Shown here in pieces: positions 1-12,254 of a DNA stretch of 64,000 nucleotides. A program made the translations under genes and the position numbers. The stretch comes from Copromyces sp. CBS 386.78 (lineage: Eukaryota > Ascomycota > Sordariomycetes > Sordariales > Sordariaceae). The DNA lies in NCBI GenBank assembly GCA_030685235.1, contig MU839080.1, positions 372,001-436,000 on the forward strand, written 5' to 3'. Below the pieces are notes generated by a model that did not search any database, was not told the origin of the DNA, and saw nothing but the letters and a program-made list of their open reading frames with translations. Numbering within the stretch: position 1 is the first letter of the stretch; the number at the start of each line of letters is the position of its first letter.

Positions 1-974
1 ATATCGGTGGGGCGGATGTCCTCGCGGAGGAGGTTCTTGATGGCCTCACCAACGCTCAAGCACTCGTTCTTCTTCTCGGGAGACTCGGCGGGGAAGGAGG
101 AGGAACCGGGAAGGGTCATGCCGAGGGTCTCGATGGCGGTGGCCATGGTGTTGGCGGTGTACATACCACCGCAGGCGCCACCGCCAGGGCAGGCGTGGCG
201 GATGATATCGAAGCGCTGCTTCTCGTCGATCTCGCCGGAGATGTACTGGCCGTAGGCCTGGAAGGCGGAGACGATATCGATGTTCTCGCCCTTCATGTTG
301 CAGCCGGGCTTGATGGTACCACCGTAGACCATGATGGAGGGGCGGTTGACACGGCCCATGGCGATGAGGACACCGGGCATGTTCTTGTCGCAACCGGGGA
401 GGGAGATGTTGGCGTCGTACCACTGGCCGTTCATGACGGTCTCGATGGAGTCGGCAATGATCTCACGGGACTGCAAGCTGTAGCGCATACCGGTGGTACC
501 CATGGAGATACCGTCCGAGACACCGATGGTGTTGAAGCGCATGGGCACGAGGCCAGCCTTGGCGACAGACTCCTTGACGAGGCCGGAGAGGTCGAGAAGG
601 TGCATGTTGCAAGGGTTGCCGTCATACCAGACAGACGAGATACCGACCTGGGCCTTGTTCATGTCGTCCTCGTTGAGGCCGGTGGCGTAGAGCATGGCCT
701 GGGAAGCACCCTGGGACTTGGGCTGGGTGATGGTGGCAGACACCTTGTTGAGCTGCTTCTCCTGGGCATTGTAGCGACGGGGAGTGGTGGAGAGGGAGCG
801 GCTGGATGGGGAAGAAGTTGGGTCAGTATGTGATGTTCTGAATAGCTTCACTTTTGCCTGGACATCAAGGTTGTTTGTTGTCTGTCACTGTCACCGGGCA
901 GAAACTCACAGGGAGAGACGGGCAGAAGCCAGAGCTCTGGGGGCCTGAGCCCTCAGAAAGGAGGGAGCGAGCAT
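1..974 (-). CDS. ilv-1: Dihydroxy-acid dehydratase, mitochondrial (5' part, runs off the window)
   Basis: The enzyme is the [Fe-S] dehydratase that converts dihydroxy acids to 2-keto acids, the third common step of valine/isoleucine synthesis in the mitochondrion. Exons on the minus strand are 974-910 and 801-<1, with a 108-bp GTGAGT...CAG intron; phase is kept across it. About 288 N-terminal residues are present. The first 35 or so are a basic, Ser/Arg-rich mitochondrial presequence. Visible family motifs are [25 protein letters not shown] and [14 protein letters not shown], which carry the iron-sulfur cysteines and substrate-site residues of the IlvD/Edd family. The start ATG at 974-972 gives the presequence directly. 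The symbol follows Neurospora naming from memory (yeast ILV3). The C-terminal half lies outside the window, so completeness cannot be judged. Confidence 0.96.
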
Positions 975-1798
975 GATGTGAGGAGGGGAGAACTGCCGTG
1001 CAAGGAATCGCTGGCAGAAGGAAAGGGTGGAAAAGGGGAGAGAATCACAGCAAGAGAACAAGATCAAGAGGAAGACTTGGGACGAGCTACGGAGCCGGAG
1101 AGAGGCGACTCACCTATTTCTTTTCCGGGCGGCCTGGGCGAAGTCGGCGTCCAGGCGGGACACAAAATTCCTCCTCTGACGCCCGTAGCGAGTCACTGGC
1201 CACAGGGGTTGCCGCCAAGTCCCACGTCCACCCCGCAAAAAGCTTCAGAGCTCCCCATGTCGACCAGGGGGGAGGTGAGATATACGAGCTCTGTGATTGG
1301 TCGATGGCTTTTGTTTTTCAGCAGTTCAGCGAGCGCCGTGACGTGTCTGAACAAAAAGCTTGAGATGAACCACAGAAAAGTGGGAAAAAACCATTGGGAG
1401 AGAATACTGATATTGGGGCCTCTATGGTCATTACAATATCAACCTTCAATGGCTTCAATTGCTTAAAACCCCATTAAACCCATGGTGCCGGATCTGGCTT
1501 ACCGTCCACCTTACTCAGACAGGTTCCACCACATGCGCTATGAGACTGGAGCCCCACATTCTTAAATGTCAAGCTTCCGTCATCGGAACTGGAGGATGGG
1601 TGTGTTCCCGGAAATGCCATTGTATGCCTCTGCCATGCACCATTCAATCCAATCCATCATTTATTCGGCCGGTATTCGACCGCAGCCGCCGGTTTGATAT
1701 CCGGCCCCCGCTGTCATTGTCCACGCCTCAATGTCTCTGTGCTAGACCTGGCGCATCGCACATCGTCCACCATGGATATCTCAATATGAGATTCACGC
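975..1798. other. Intergenic: DHAD promoter and ClpP 3' flank
   Basis: Both neighbours are on the minus strand, so this stretch holds the DHAD promoter and leader and, at its left-reading end, the ClpP 3' UTR. No additional coding region is supported. Short open frames exist on the plus strand (978-1466 and 1459-1914) but resemble no family. Confidence 0.6.
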
Positions 1799-2750
1799 TC
1801 ACGGCTGCGGCGCCGGCGTCTCACCATCCTTCGCCTTTGTTTCCGCCTCATCCTTCACCCTCCTATCGAGAATCTGATCGACGACGCCTAACTCCACCGC
1901 CTCCTCCGCCGTAAGGTACTTGTCTCTCTCCATCATATCGCTAATGGCAGCAAGGTCGTACTTCTCGTAGCCAAACGACTTGTTGATGTGCGCCTGCACA
2001 ATCTTGTTGATCTGCTCTCTTATCCTCTGGATCTGGTTCGCATAGATCAAGATATCCGACGCCTGGCCGCGTGTGCCGCCGAGTGGCTGGTGCACCATGA
2101 CCGTGCTGTGAGGCAGCGCGTACCGCTTCCCGGGCTCGCCGCCGATCAGGAGGACGGCGGCCATGGAGGCGGCGGCGCCAACACAAACGGTCGACACGGG
2201 AGACTTGATGTATGTCATGGTGTCGTAGATAGCCAGGCCGGAGCTCACTTCGCCGCCGGGGGAGTTGATGTACATGGTAATGGGCTTGTCGGGGTTATCG
2301 GATTCGAGCCAGAGGAGCTGGGCGACTATCGCGGCCGAGGTAGTGTCATCGATCGCGCCGTTGAGGCATACTATACGTTCCTGTACTGGTCAGACATGGT
2401 CGCGTAGTAAGTGTCTAAAGGTAAGGACTGAGTGTACTTGGAGTAGTTTCGAGAAGATATCGGCTTTGTTGCGATTCGGTCAGCGCCCTGCCAGAGTTTC
2501 GAAGAGTCGAGCACAAGACATACATGTTCGCCATCCGCCAGACTGTATTGTTAGCCCATGATCATACGTTCAAGGCTGAATGGTGAATAGCAGAGCATAC
2601 CGTGACCTCTGTGATGTATGGCATGGGAATGTTGCCCATGGGCCGCAAAGGTGCCCCCGAACCGGAGCCGGTGAACTGGCCGAAGCATCGTCGTGTCGCG
2701 GGCGTGCCAACCCGTCGCAGAATGCGCATTGCCGCTCGTGGGGAATTCAT
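1799..2750 (-). CDS. clpP: ATP-dependent Clp protease proteolytic subunit, mitochondrial (ClpP)
   Basis: This is the serine peptidase subunit of the mitochondrial matrix ClpXP protease. Exons on the minus strand are 2750-2601, 2542-2524, 2463-2438 and 2380-1799, giving 258 aa; introns are 58, 60 and 57 bp and all phases agree. The N-terminus is Arg-rich and Ser-poor in acid residues, as in a mitochondrial presequence. The catalytic triad is visible: Ser137 in GAAASMAA, His162 in MVHQPLGG and Asp218 in MMERDKY. The spacing from His to Asp is 7 residues longer than in E. coli and human ClpP because of a short FGYEKYD-type insertion. A short charged C-terminal tail follows residue 230. Yeasts lack ClpP, whereas filamentous Sordariales such as Podospora have it. 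Very small internal exons (19 and 26 bp) make this gene easy to mis-annotate. Confidence 0.95.
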
Positions 2751-3125
2751 GGTGGTGTGGATTGCTAGGAACGGAACTTTATGGGTTAGTTTCGTCAAGA
2801 TTTCGGCAAGATTGCTGGGAAAGAATGGAAACCTTCAAGGTACTCGCGATAACAGTTCGATGTTCAAAGCTCCAGGCAGGCAAAGTGACGAACTGGAGCT
2901 GGGGCATTGCGACGGTTTCCATCCTTGGCGCGTCCTGACTGCCTAGACCTTGCAGGGGTGCACTAACAGCAAAGCACGGACTTTCAATGGAGATAGCTTT
3001 TTGATACCTAGAGGTATCTTCAACTTTTCAACATTCATTCTTCTACCACAGAAGCTCACAAGGGAATTATTGCCTAACCTCAACCGGATTTCTGTACGGA
3101 GAGACGTAGAACCCTACAGTCAACC
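2751..3125. promoter_or_regulatory. Divergent intergenic region between ClpP and the 465-aa gene
   Basis: The 375 bp between two divergent start codons must contain both promoters, so it is a probable shared bidirectional promoter for two mitochondrial-looking proteins. I see no clear TATA box or recognisable operator. Confidence 0.5.
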
Positions 3126-4523
3126 ATGAAGTCTACAATACAAAAGTGCTGCGCCACAGCGCCCTATATATCCCGGCGCTCACTCCACCAAACCTCCCTC
3201 CTCCGATCATCATCATCACATCAAGACTCAAACAACGAGCCACCATCCTCAACGCCAAAAGACGCAACAAAAGACGACTACTCCGAAGACTTCGACCTCG
3301 ACCCCTCCACCGACTTCTTTGACTCCTCCCGCCCCTACCAAATCGACTCCACCACCAAATCCGTCCTCACAAAGACCGGCCTCACCCTCCCTCTCAGTCC
3401 CATCATGGACCCAGCCTACCACTCCTCCCGCAACCGATGGAAAGAGCGCAAACCTCTCTCCCGTCCAATAGGCCAACGCGTCACCAAATTCTCCCAGCTT
3501 CTCGAATCCAACCCCTTCGCTTTAGCCCTCGCGGCGCCTCTCAGAGCTTGTACCGCCACCGAGGTGCTATTACCAAAGCCCTTCCTCCAAAAATTTAATC
3601 TGTTGCGGCACCCGGAGACAGGCGAGCCATGGTTTGTCCCCGCCGACCTGGCTCCCCACGGGGCCCCCGATCCGGCCAAAGAAAAAGACCAGGAGCTGGG
3701 GCCCAGCGCGTACACGCTGAGTAACCAAGCGCTGCTGCACGACTTTGTGATCCGGGGCAGTCCGTATTATGGGAGTAATCGGAAAATGTTGAGACGGAAT
3801 GCGCGGAACAGGACGGGGCTGACGGACGTGTTGAATAAAGCGGTTTGGAGGGAGGATATGGATTCTCTTGTGCTGAAGTTGATGCGCCGAAGAATCGTGG
3901 ATGAGCTGCTGTATTTGACGGGGAAGTGCACGGGGAGTTTGAAACGCAAATACTTGACGCCGGTGAGGGGCGGGTATCATGAGGCGAGGGAGAAGAAGTT
4001 GAGGGGTGCGCTGATTTATGTTGGATGGGGGCCGCTGCCGAGGAATGATGGCGGGGCGATGGGGATGATGAGGCCGCCACAGAGGGTGTTGACGTTGGAG
4101 ATCAAGGGGGAGAAGTATAGCACGAAAATGCCGGTTTATGATGCTACGGTGTTGTTGGGAGATGAGGAGTTGCAGAGGCTGATGAATGAGGAGACGGGGT
4201 TTTGGAGGCAGGCGCCGTTGTTTGCGGTGGGGAGAGAGGCGACGACGGAGCTGCAGATTAAGTTGTGGAAGTTGGAAGGGTATATGGCGAAAGGGGAGTT
4301 GCCGCGTCCTGAGGACCGGGAGCGTGAGCTGGCGAAGGCTGCTGCGGAGGCTACTGAGGCGAAGGTTGCTGAGATGAAGGCTGCTCAGACAAAGGTTGAG
4401 AAGGGGCAGGTGCCTGGTGGTCAGGGGCAGCGTGATGCTGCGAGAGCTCCAGGAAGAGACATGAGGGGACCTGGAGGCGGTGATAGACGCTCCGGTGGAT
4501 GGCAAGGGGTTAAAAGAACCTAA
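3126..4523 (+). CDS. Conserved-looking fungal protein with mitochondrial presequence, function unknown
   Basis: Single-exon 465-aa frame with a good start context (CAACCATGA). Residues 1-30 are rich in Arg, Ser and hydroxylated residues (SRRSLHQTSLLRSSSS) and lack acids, typical of a mitochondrial presequence. Residues 30-75 are acidic and Ser/Thr-rich. Residues 75-360 look globular, with WKERKPLSRPIGQRVTKF, a basic SNRKMLRRNARN segment and a VGWGPLPRND stretch. The C-terminal 90 residues are a Lys/Glu/Ala helix followed by a Gly/Arg tail (RAPGRDMRGPGGGDRR) that may bind RNA. I do not recognise the family. A mitochondrial gene-expression or ribosome-linked role is a guess from the presequence, the basic content and the divergent ClpP neighbour. 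A 311-codon antisense frame is only its shadow. Confidence 0.85.
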   Translation: MKSTIQKCCATAPYISRRSLHQTSLLRSSSSHQDSNNEPPSSTPKDATKDDYSEDFDLDPSTDFFDSSRPYQIDSTTKSVLTKTGLTLPLSPIMDPAYHSSRNRWKERKPLSRPIGQRVTKFSQLLESNPFALALAAPLRACTATEVLLPKPFLQKFNLLRHPETGEPWFVPADLAPHGAPDPAKEKDQELGPSAYTLSNQALLHDFVIRGSPYYGSNRKMLRRNARNRTGLTDVLNKAVWREDMDSLVLKLMRRRIVDELLYLTGKCTGSLKRKYLTPVRGGYHEAREKKLRGALIYVGWGPLPRNDGGAMGMMRPPQRVLTLEIKGEKYSTKMPVYDATVLLGDEELQRLMNEETGFWRQAPLFAVGREATTELQIKLWKLEGYMAKGELPRPEDRERELAKAAAEATEAKVAEMKAAQTKVEKGQVPGGQGQRDAARAPGRDMRGPGGGDRRSGGWQGVKRT

Positions 4524-6994
4524 TCAATAACGAAGGGCAGGAAAGAGAAGGCGCTGAATACTGAATACTCATTCAACGGAGCCATCACTGGAAATAGAAC
4601 CAAGCGGTGTGATGGCCGAGCCACTTCTGACATATGTTCGCTTTACAGTCTTCACTCACTCTGGTTGTTTTTCTTCCGTGGAACACTCCAACCTAACACA
4701 AGCTGCACTATACATTCGAAAAGTTGACAAGGGAAGCGGGCATGATCGATTTTACACACATGTTGCAACTTTTGCAAAGTTGTCAAAACTTTGACATTGA
4801 GTAGCACTCGCGCATCGAGGTGAGCGGACATGAAATTTACGCTCCATAAAGTACTTGATGAGGCGAATCTGTCGATGGTCTTTTTTTCTTCTTAATATCT
4901 TAAAGGTGCGGAGTTATACTAAATCTTTCATTTCTAGCCTTTTTTGAAGTTGAAAACGAAAGTGGAAACTGACACCGTGATTTCAACAATCCACTTGTAA
5001 CGACATTCGAAACGGAAAAAAAGAGTCAAAAATTGAATCATCAAAAGCTCATCGCGTATTAGGGATAGAACAACAAAAGGAGATACAAGCTTTGGGACAC
5101 TTTTCAAAAGTTGCATCATGTGTGTAGGTATCTGGCGGCTCGACTTCAGAATGGGGACTGACACCGCGTTTTCAAGGCACAGCGGTACAAGTTTACTCCG
5201 GATTGATGACGGAAACAAACGGATGAGCTTGAACATTCACCGTGCCCAGCAGGCAGCTCTCTCCCCTCATCTCCCGCGGGTGAGCGGCACGCCGAGGTAC
5301 AGTTTTCGTAGGTTGCAGCTGGAGCATGGTGGTTCGGTCCCCCCAGTCTCACTGGGTGACTGTGACTTAGCTTTTTGCGATTTTCCTTGGGTTAAGGAAT
5401 AGTTTATGATCAATTGGAATGACGGTTTTACGTTTTTCTTTTCTTTTGGTTTCAGGGGTAGAAAATGGGGTTGTTTGTCTGCAATGCAGGCGACGTGGAA
5501 GATGGATGGATGGTGTTCGTAATTTCACCGACTAGACTAGGCGTACAGGCATACGTACCTCCAACAACAACAACCAAACTGCACCCACCCTCTAGCCCTC
5601 AATATCCAGGATTTCTCACATTTCCTTGGACTCCCTCATTTTCCTCGACAACTTACCTGACTAAACTCCCGAAACTTAACAGCACTTCTTTAGCTTCTCC
5701 ACACCCCGCGTATACGGGGTGGCAGACACTTGCTGTCTGGTTTCCTCTTCCCGATTGGACAATAACCAGCGACACCGCAATTTCGATATGAGTGAGCAGA
5801 TTTTGAGGCTCTTTGAAACGCCCTGTACGTTACGACAACTCATGTTACTCAAAAGGTTTCTCAACAGCCGATAGCCAATAGGAAGTGCTCAACCCCTGAG
5901 GATCGAAAGGAGGGTATTGGAGCGGAAGTACACCCCCCCGCCCCGGAGCCTTATGATGGATACGACAAAAATCGTAACACTGGCTTCGTTTTGTGGTTTA
6001 GCAAAGGTAGGCTGGAGCCATCCCATCGTGGAGCGTTTTGGGAGTGTTGTGTTGTTGAGTGTCGTGGTGTTGGCAGATGTCTGGGAGAAATATCCACACT
6101 TGAGGCCCAATATCGGATGTTGTCCATCGTGGTAGGTAGGCATGCTTTGGTGTTTACTTTTGCTTGGAGCGGATACGTGAATGGTTTGTGGTGTTTTGTT
6201 GTTATCTTTGTTGTTTTTCCATCATGCCTAGGCAGATTTGTTGATCTGTCAACGATGGAAATTTTGAGTGGTTAGGACGCAAACTGCATGATATCAACTT
6301 ACCACTCCGCAATGACAAGACAAGGCTACCATCTCCAGACCACAGAAAAACCCCAACGACCGTTACATCCCTCCAATCGGTCAGGGGTACATGATCCCCT
6401 GAAGGGATAATAATGCCTTGGGTAAACGTCTGCATACGAACTAATGCATCAACAGTCGGAACGGCTTCGACTCGCCTCGGCTGTCAATGGATGAAAGAAG
6501 CCTGGCTTGCAGAGAACTCACTCTAGATTCAATGTGCAATCTAGGATCGCCATGCAAATTCCACGGTGTTTGGTACCTCATGCCACCTGTCAGCACTAAG
6601 GCACGTTCATAGGAATGCAGAGGTGATCATCAAACCGGGGGGGAAATTGGAAGCGATGAGGCTCTGTTATCAGAGTCCACTCAACTGGAGTGTCTAATTA
6701 GGGCTGTTATTTCAATTAAAGAGGGTGTACCGTGGTCATTTCCTACTGGATGTAGGGCTTGGACCAACGTAGTAGCTTCTGATCATCGTACTGGAGCTCC
6801 ACTGTTTTGTGTATCTGGATATGGAGTTTTTGTGATATGAATCGCTATTATTATTATTGTTCGCTAGTGATAACAGAACGGTTATTGTTGGTACACACAA
6901 AATTAATGACCTTTCGTCAAACCATACTGTGTTATTCATGCATAGAGCCTGGCCTTCATGTTTTATCGCTCTTGCGCTGTGTCCAATGGCTGTC
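4524..6994. other. Intergenic 2.5 kb between convergent genes
   Basis: The flanking genes converge, so this holds two 3' UTRs and spacer. Only short open frames of 60-108 codons occur, with no family resemblance. Two copies of a roughly 19-bp motif containing CTGACACCG occur at 4969-4987 and 5158-5176, with a weaker one near 5770. No RNA gene is recognised. Confidence 0.6.
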
Positions 6995-9172
6995 TCAGAC
7001 GCAGAAATGAAATCCCTTTTTGATCGTTTGATACTGTGCTGGTTCAATAGTGCACCAGACAGCGTCTGTTTTGGTGCTACGCACCTGTATTACCTCCGCC
7101 GGTGCATTCCTTGCCGTTGACGCGTGCCTCCTCCTCACTGCCTGCCTTCCCCTTGGGGTCTGCTTTGCTCTTTCCAACTGCCTCCCCCCTCTTGCTTCAT
7201 TGCTATGGCTGTTATGAGCAGTAAAGCTGTCGTCCGTAGTTGTTGGAGCGTTTAGAGCGTTTGTGTCGGCTGACTGAGGTCGACCAAACACCATCGGACC
7301 TGGGTATGGCAAAATTCCCGCGAATGAAATAGAGGGGTCAAAAGAGATAAACACAAGAGCCTTTTCCTTACTGCCACCAGACGCACCCGCCGCATACACA
7401 AACGAACGCTCGTCCCACTCGCCAGTGATTTCACCCGAGTATCTTGGCGGGCTGAGGATTTCGTAGAGTTGGGCTAAAGCTGGGCTGGGAGATTCGGGGT
7501 CCTGGTCGGGCGGCCAAGAGACTGGTTCTTCGTGTTTGTACGTTTTGTGTACTTCTTCGAAGTGTTTCTCCGCAACTGATAACGAGCTCTTTTCTTGCGT
7601 AGAGCGGCTCCAACCGTCAATCTCTTGTGGCCCCCGGCGATGTCGCGTACCTCCCCGAAGGCGCATCCGTCGTTTGTCGGAATTCGAGGGTGATAAGTCC
7701 ACTAGGTCAAGGAACGTTTGGCAAGATGGATGGTATGACAGGATCGGGCATTTGTTGCGAAGGAAGATTGGTCCTTTGGAGCTGTCATCTCCAGGATGGA
7801 CGTCCTGAGGGTCCCGGGGAGGTAAGGTCCTAGGTGTCGGGTCACCTTGATCGTATGATTCCGACTCGTCAGTTTCTGATTGGCCATTCTCGCCGGAGTT
7901 GTTTCCATCAGAACTGTCTCCGTCTGAGCCGTCTTGGTCGGAGTTGATTTCCCAAGTACTTATGCGCGCATTAGACATTTCGAGCGTAGTTGTATAGTAG
8001 GTACGTACTGTGTAGGAGCTGTTTTTGATCCATTCTGTCCGCGACTCCACAACCTTGATTTCGCCCGTTGCCTCATCTTTGAACATTTTCATGAACGTCC
8101 ACCTATGGTCCATTGGCCCGTCCTGATGATATCTACGCAACAGCCGGTCGGGTCCGATTGTGGCCACAGCACTGAAGGGAGAATCGATTCTTTGGCAGGC
8201 ATAACCCGCCGTCCAGTGCTTTTCCTCTTGTTCGAGCTCGCCATGATTTGAAAGCGAGTAGATACTGTCGTCGAAGATTTCGAAACAATTGGTGATATCT
8301 ATGTCGAAGGGTTGGAAGCTATTATCCCGGTTGTAGTAATGGGACAGGATGTGGCCCAGGGTGTTATGAAAGTCAGCACCATGCCATGCGCTGGTTGCAA
8401 TATCGTATGCGTTCCAGCATACCATTGGTCCTCCATGACCGCGAGCTCTCGTGATGACATATAGGACCTTGTCGTTGTTTCGTACGACGAAGCTCTTAGG
8501 TTCGAAATTGTAAAAAAGTGGCGCGGTAAGAATTTTGCGATCCTGGGCATTAAAGACGACAAGCGACCCGACGGGATGGTCATTACCGTGACATGGGCAT
8601 TTCGCCTTGTAGTAGTATAAACAGGAGACGATGTTGTTCGAAACGTTGAGTGGCCGAAACCGACTGTTGCGTATTTTACGAGACCCTGGGAACGCTTCGT
8701 CAAGAAGAAGTCGAATGTTGACAACGATTTCGTCGGTTGCGGACCTATGGAGGTCTAGTATTCGAAGTTGACCTTGTCGGATGTAACACAAGACGCCATT
8801 TCGGTATATCCAGTCCTCGCCAAAGCCAACGACAGCAGCCAAGTAGGGGGTGACCGAAGAGATGGACTGGCGGCGTTTCAACAAGCGTCGCAGTTCGTGG
8901 GCATAGTTCTTGGTAACGAGGGCGTTTTGAGTCTCTGTCGCTGCCGGTGCTTTGCTCTATGTCGCAGGCATAGAAGTCAGCTTGGTCCATAGACGAAGAG
9001 ATAGGGGTACCATATGGCAAGATAGTACCTCAAGCAGTCGTTTTGCTATCTGTGATTCTGTCACCAGAGACCTCAAACGCCGACAGGTGAGACTCAGTTG
9101 CCAAACATGGTCAAGGTCGAGATGGTCCAGCACATAGCTGACCATCTCGTACGGCAGCTTAAGCAGTGACAT
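6995..9172 (-). CDS. F-box domain protein
   Basis: Probable substrate-recognition subunit of an SCF ubiquitin ligase. Exons on the minus strand are 9172-9029 and 8956-6995, with a 72-bp GTACTA...TAG intron between codons, giving 701 aa. The F-box is at residues 2-45: LLKLPYEMVSYVLDHLDLDHVWQLSLTCRRLRSLV, with the usual leucines and Pro. The middle (about 75-330) is a beta-rich region with repeated hydrophobic strands such as GVLCYIRQGQLRILDLH and RILTAPLFYNFEPKSFVVRN, compatible with a substrate-binding propeller-like fold. A long acidic Ser/Asp/Gly stretch follows (around 355-400). The C-terminal third is low complexity and basic. Large families of such F-box proteins occur in Sordariomycetes; the substrate is unknown. 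A further intron inside the long second exon cannot be excluded. Confidence 0.88.
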
Positions 9173-12100
9173 GGTGCCGGTAGGTATGTTCTCTGTGATA
9201 TGCTGGCGGGTCCTCAAAGAGTATGTGAATTGGCACATGCCATGGCAAGAGCTGGTGATGGGTGAACGCGGAGGGAGAGAATAAAACCGAGATGGAAGGG
9301 AGTAGAAATGATTTGGGATGAGATGTATACGACAACGAAGTCCAATGCCGGTAGACAAGTGACCACTGAGCGGGAGACAAGCAGTTTGCAAGCAATCTCG
9401 AGCGACCTTTATACCTTCCCAGCCAACAATTTCAAGCAAGAGCAAGCGAGTGAGGAGTGAAAGTGAAGGGGCCTGCCACCTGCCGCAAGGCTTGTCGGAT
9501 AGTTTAACAATTGAATCTCTCCGGGCCCCCGGCCCGCTCCCTGGCCGTGATCCATACAATATTAGTTCATCAACAATGCTGAGCATTTCTCTGACTTCTC
9601 CCCATATTATATGCCCCTCTTCTTTTGGTTTATATGCGTGACGCAGAATAGGAACTCACTGTCTGATGAGCCTGGCGAGGAGACATGGTCGCGGAGGTCG
9701 TGGTTCTGCTGGTCTGTCCGAAGGCACATGGGCCTCAGGGCACTTGCCTAAGGACGACATCATGATGGTTCAGATGGAGTTTCCATGTCTTGCGGCTCTG
9801 CTCAGCGGTTGGAAATGCGGCGCCGAAAAGAGGAAAAGATGGAAACACAAGGGTTGCCAGGAGATCGGGTCAAATTCCATTCTTTCCGCTCCCGTCGTGC
9901 TTACCTTGCAAGGTGACCGTTTGAGGCAGGTACGGTGGAGGTACGGGACAGAGCTGGTGTTAGTGAAGTAACGCGCATTGGGCTGTGAGAAAGTAGTTGC
10001 ACACCTGTAACAGGCGCAAAGCTACATCTAGGCACTCTGCATCAGCATGTATCCTTATCCCAAGCCTCACCGCTGCCCCTTGCCAAGTGAACTAATAGAA
10101 CCCCGCACTAAATGGTGGGCTTGTTGGGTACTGCTTCCCTTGAAACTTCCCCACCAATTCCGACTTGACCGTCGCAACATCTCATTCTGCCTCACTCCCT
10201 TCCCTTTCTAATCTTACTGTGTAATTACAGTACTTGGCTCGGCCTTGTGAGAAAACGGACCGTTTCTCGTACCACGACAGAGCCGCATTAATTATCAATT
10301 CATACTACTTACTCCAAGTCCGAGAAGGGAGCGCCTCCACCCCCTGCATTAGGGGCAACTGAGGAATACACGCTGGCGTGGTACAACGAGTTCCATTGCA
10401 ACTCCAGTCGCACTTCATCAAAGCTCTCGGCCATAAGCGCATCACTTGATCGGGCCGGACACCGCTAATTTCTCATCCTTGTAATGGCCCATGGTGTGAA
10501 GGCAATTGCGGCTCTGCGATGATGATCACGGTGCTTACCCAAGCGCGACCAAGTGGAAATCACCAAACGCCACGAACAACCTGAGCCGCATTCAAACGGA
10601 CTACCACCTAGCAATCTCCGATAGAATACCCTGTCCCTACCCTTGCTCTTCAACTCTTGCCATCTCACAGCTAACCAAATATAGACCATCTCCCTTCCCT
10701 CTGAAAGTCCCAAGCCATTAACATCGTCTTAACAACCCCCATCATCACCGCACAAAGCCGAAACCTTACAGCTGGATCTGCCCCAAACAGGCCCTACCTC
10801 TCGTTCTTAAGAGGTTGGGTGACCTTCATCTCAACATGGCACTGGGCAGCTACGGGTCCTGTGACCAACTCTACGACCCTACAGTCAGACGGAAACGAGG
10901 CCAGTAGGATAGGCTAGGGTCGTGCCCTTCAACAGCAGGCAAGCATCTGACTATCCCAGGAAAGATTTGGCGGTGTCAGGTCGCGACGAAAGCACCCGCA
11001 AACGATCGCTGGTGTTGGGCAAGATATCTGGTTTTCAAGTTGGGCAGAAGCTGAATACTTGTAGGCCCACCAAGATATGACAGGTCATTGAGCAGAGTCT
11101 CACGCGTGGCACATTCGACAGCATCCACGAGTATGACACGCAAAATGCCAACAGCCATAATCCTGGGAATTAACCAACCTTTTCGAATTCTCTAAAGCAC
11201 CACGATATTCGAGCTCTGGCCGCAAGAAGTTTTGTGGGTGTGCCCAAAATCTCCAAGTTGTCTTCGTTGAGCTCTTACAGGACCGAAACGAAAACCGCAC
11301 CACAAAGCCCTGCGAAGGTTCGAAAGAGGTAGCTTAGCTCGCCCACCTCCAGTCCCATATATCACGGTCGACCCGAGCTTTTCCCACACGGGTTATCCTG
11401 CCTTTGCCAAACACCTTCATTCGTCTTTTCACAGCCTTGGTATATATCTAATTTTTATTCCGCAGGGGTCATGGTCATAAAATCCCTTTTCCCAAAATCT
11501 GGGGAGCTCTCCAAGCCAGCTGGAGAGAAGGAGGGACTTGCAACTATCTACTGGAGTTCCGAGTTGAACAGAAAAGCTCAACTCCCGTAACATGCCTAAG
11601 GAATCTGGTTGAACCCGCATTACCACATCCTTCACCATTCACCGTCAATCCAAAGGGTACCTACATACCTACTAGAGCCAGTATGTTATCGGTGCAGAAA
11701 CCCATGCCGTTAAATCAGCGCACCCAAAGCCTCCGTAGCAGAACAACTGATCAGATATTCTTCAGTTTATCGGCTTGTATTCCTCACCTGGGCCGACGCA
11801 ATTGCCCATTCACAGCAATGAATCCCATCTTAGTAATCCGTCCCCAGGGTACAAAAGATTGACCAATCAGCTCCTAGGAATCGTCCAAATCGGGGATTAT
11901 TTTGGAGATGGCCTCAAACACCGGACACTTTTTTAGTGCGGGCTTGTAACCTTGGCGAACCTTGCAACAACAGTCATTATCACTCCTCACTCCCAGAATC
12001 CGATGTGCTCGGATTAACTAGTCGTGTATTAACCACCCCCTTCACTTGAAGGGCGTAGCAACTCTGGAAAATCAAAACCTTGGCCGCTCGGAACCAACTC

Positions 12101-12254
12101 CCGACCAGTCACTCGGTGAACCCCCCCAAGTCGACCTGCCCACTTTTTTATAAAACGACAATTTTCCCTCTCTCACTCTGGGTTTATATATCATATTTTC
12201 CTCCCGTCTACAAACCAATAATTCCCCGAACGAGGAAAGAAAACATACCTCATC
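9173..12254. other. Intergenic 3.1 kb between divergent genes
   Basis: Holds the promoters of the F-box gene (left) and the MOSC gene (right). Longest open frames are about 100 codons and show no family resemblance or convincing codon use. The last 150 bp before the MOSC start (12100-12254) are pyrimidine-rich with a TATATATCAT segment at about 12184, plausibly its core promoter and leader. No tRNA or other RNA gene is seen. Confidence 0.55.

Noticed and set aside
195..833. 212-codon open frame on the plus strand
   Set aside because: Antisense shadow of dihydroxy-acid dehydratase; its Val/Gly/His/Asp-rich composition comes from the coding strand's codon bias.
1188..1196. TGACTCGC on the minus strand, a near match to the CPC1/GCN4 site TGACTCA, upstream of dihydroxy-acid dehydratase
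   Set aside because: Biologically plausible for an amino-acid synthesis gene, but it is one mismatch from consensus and a single occurrence, so not reported as a site.
3570..4505. 311-codon open frame on the minus strand
   Set aside because: Antisense shadow of the 465-aa plus-strand gene, Arg/Leu/Pro/Gln-rich with no family character.
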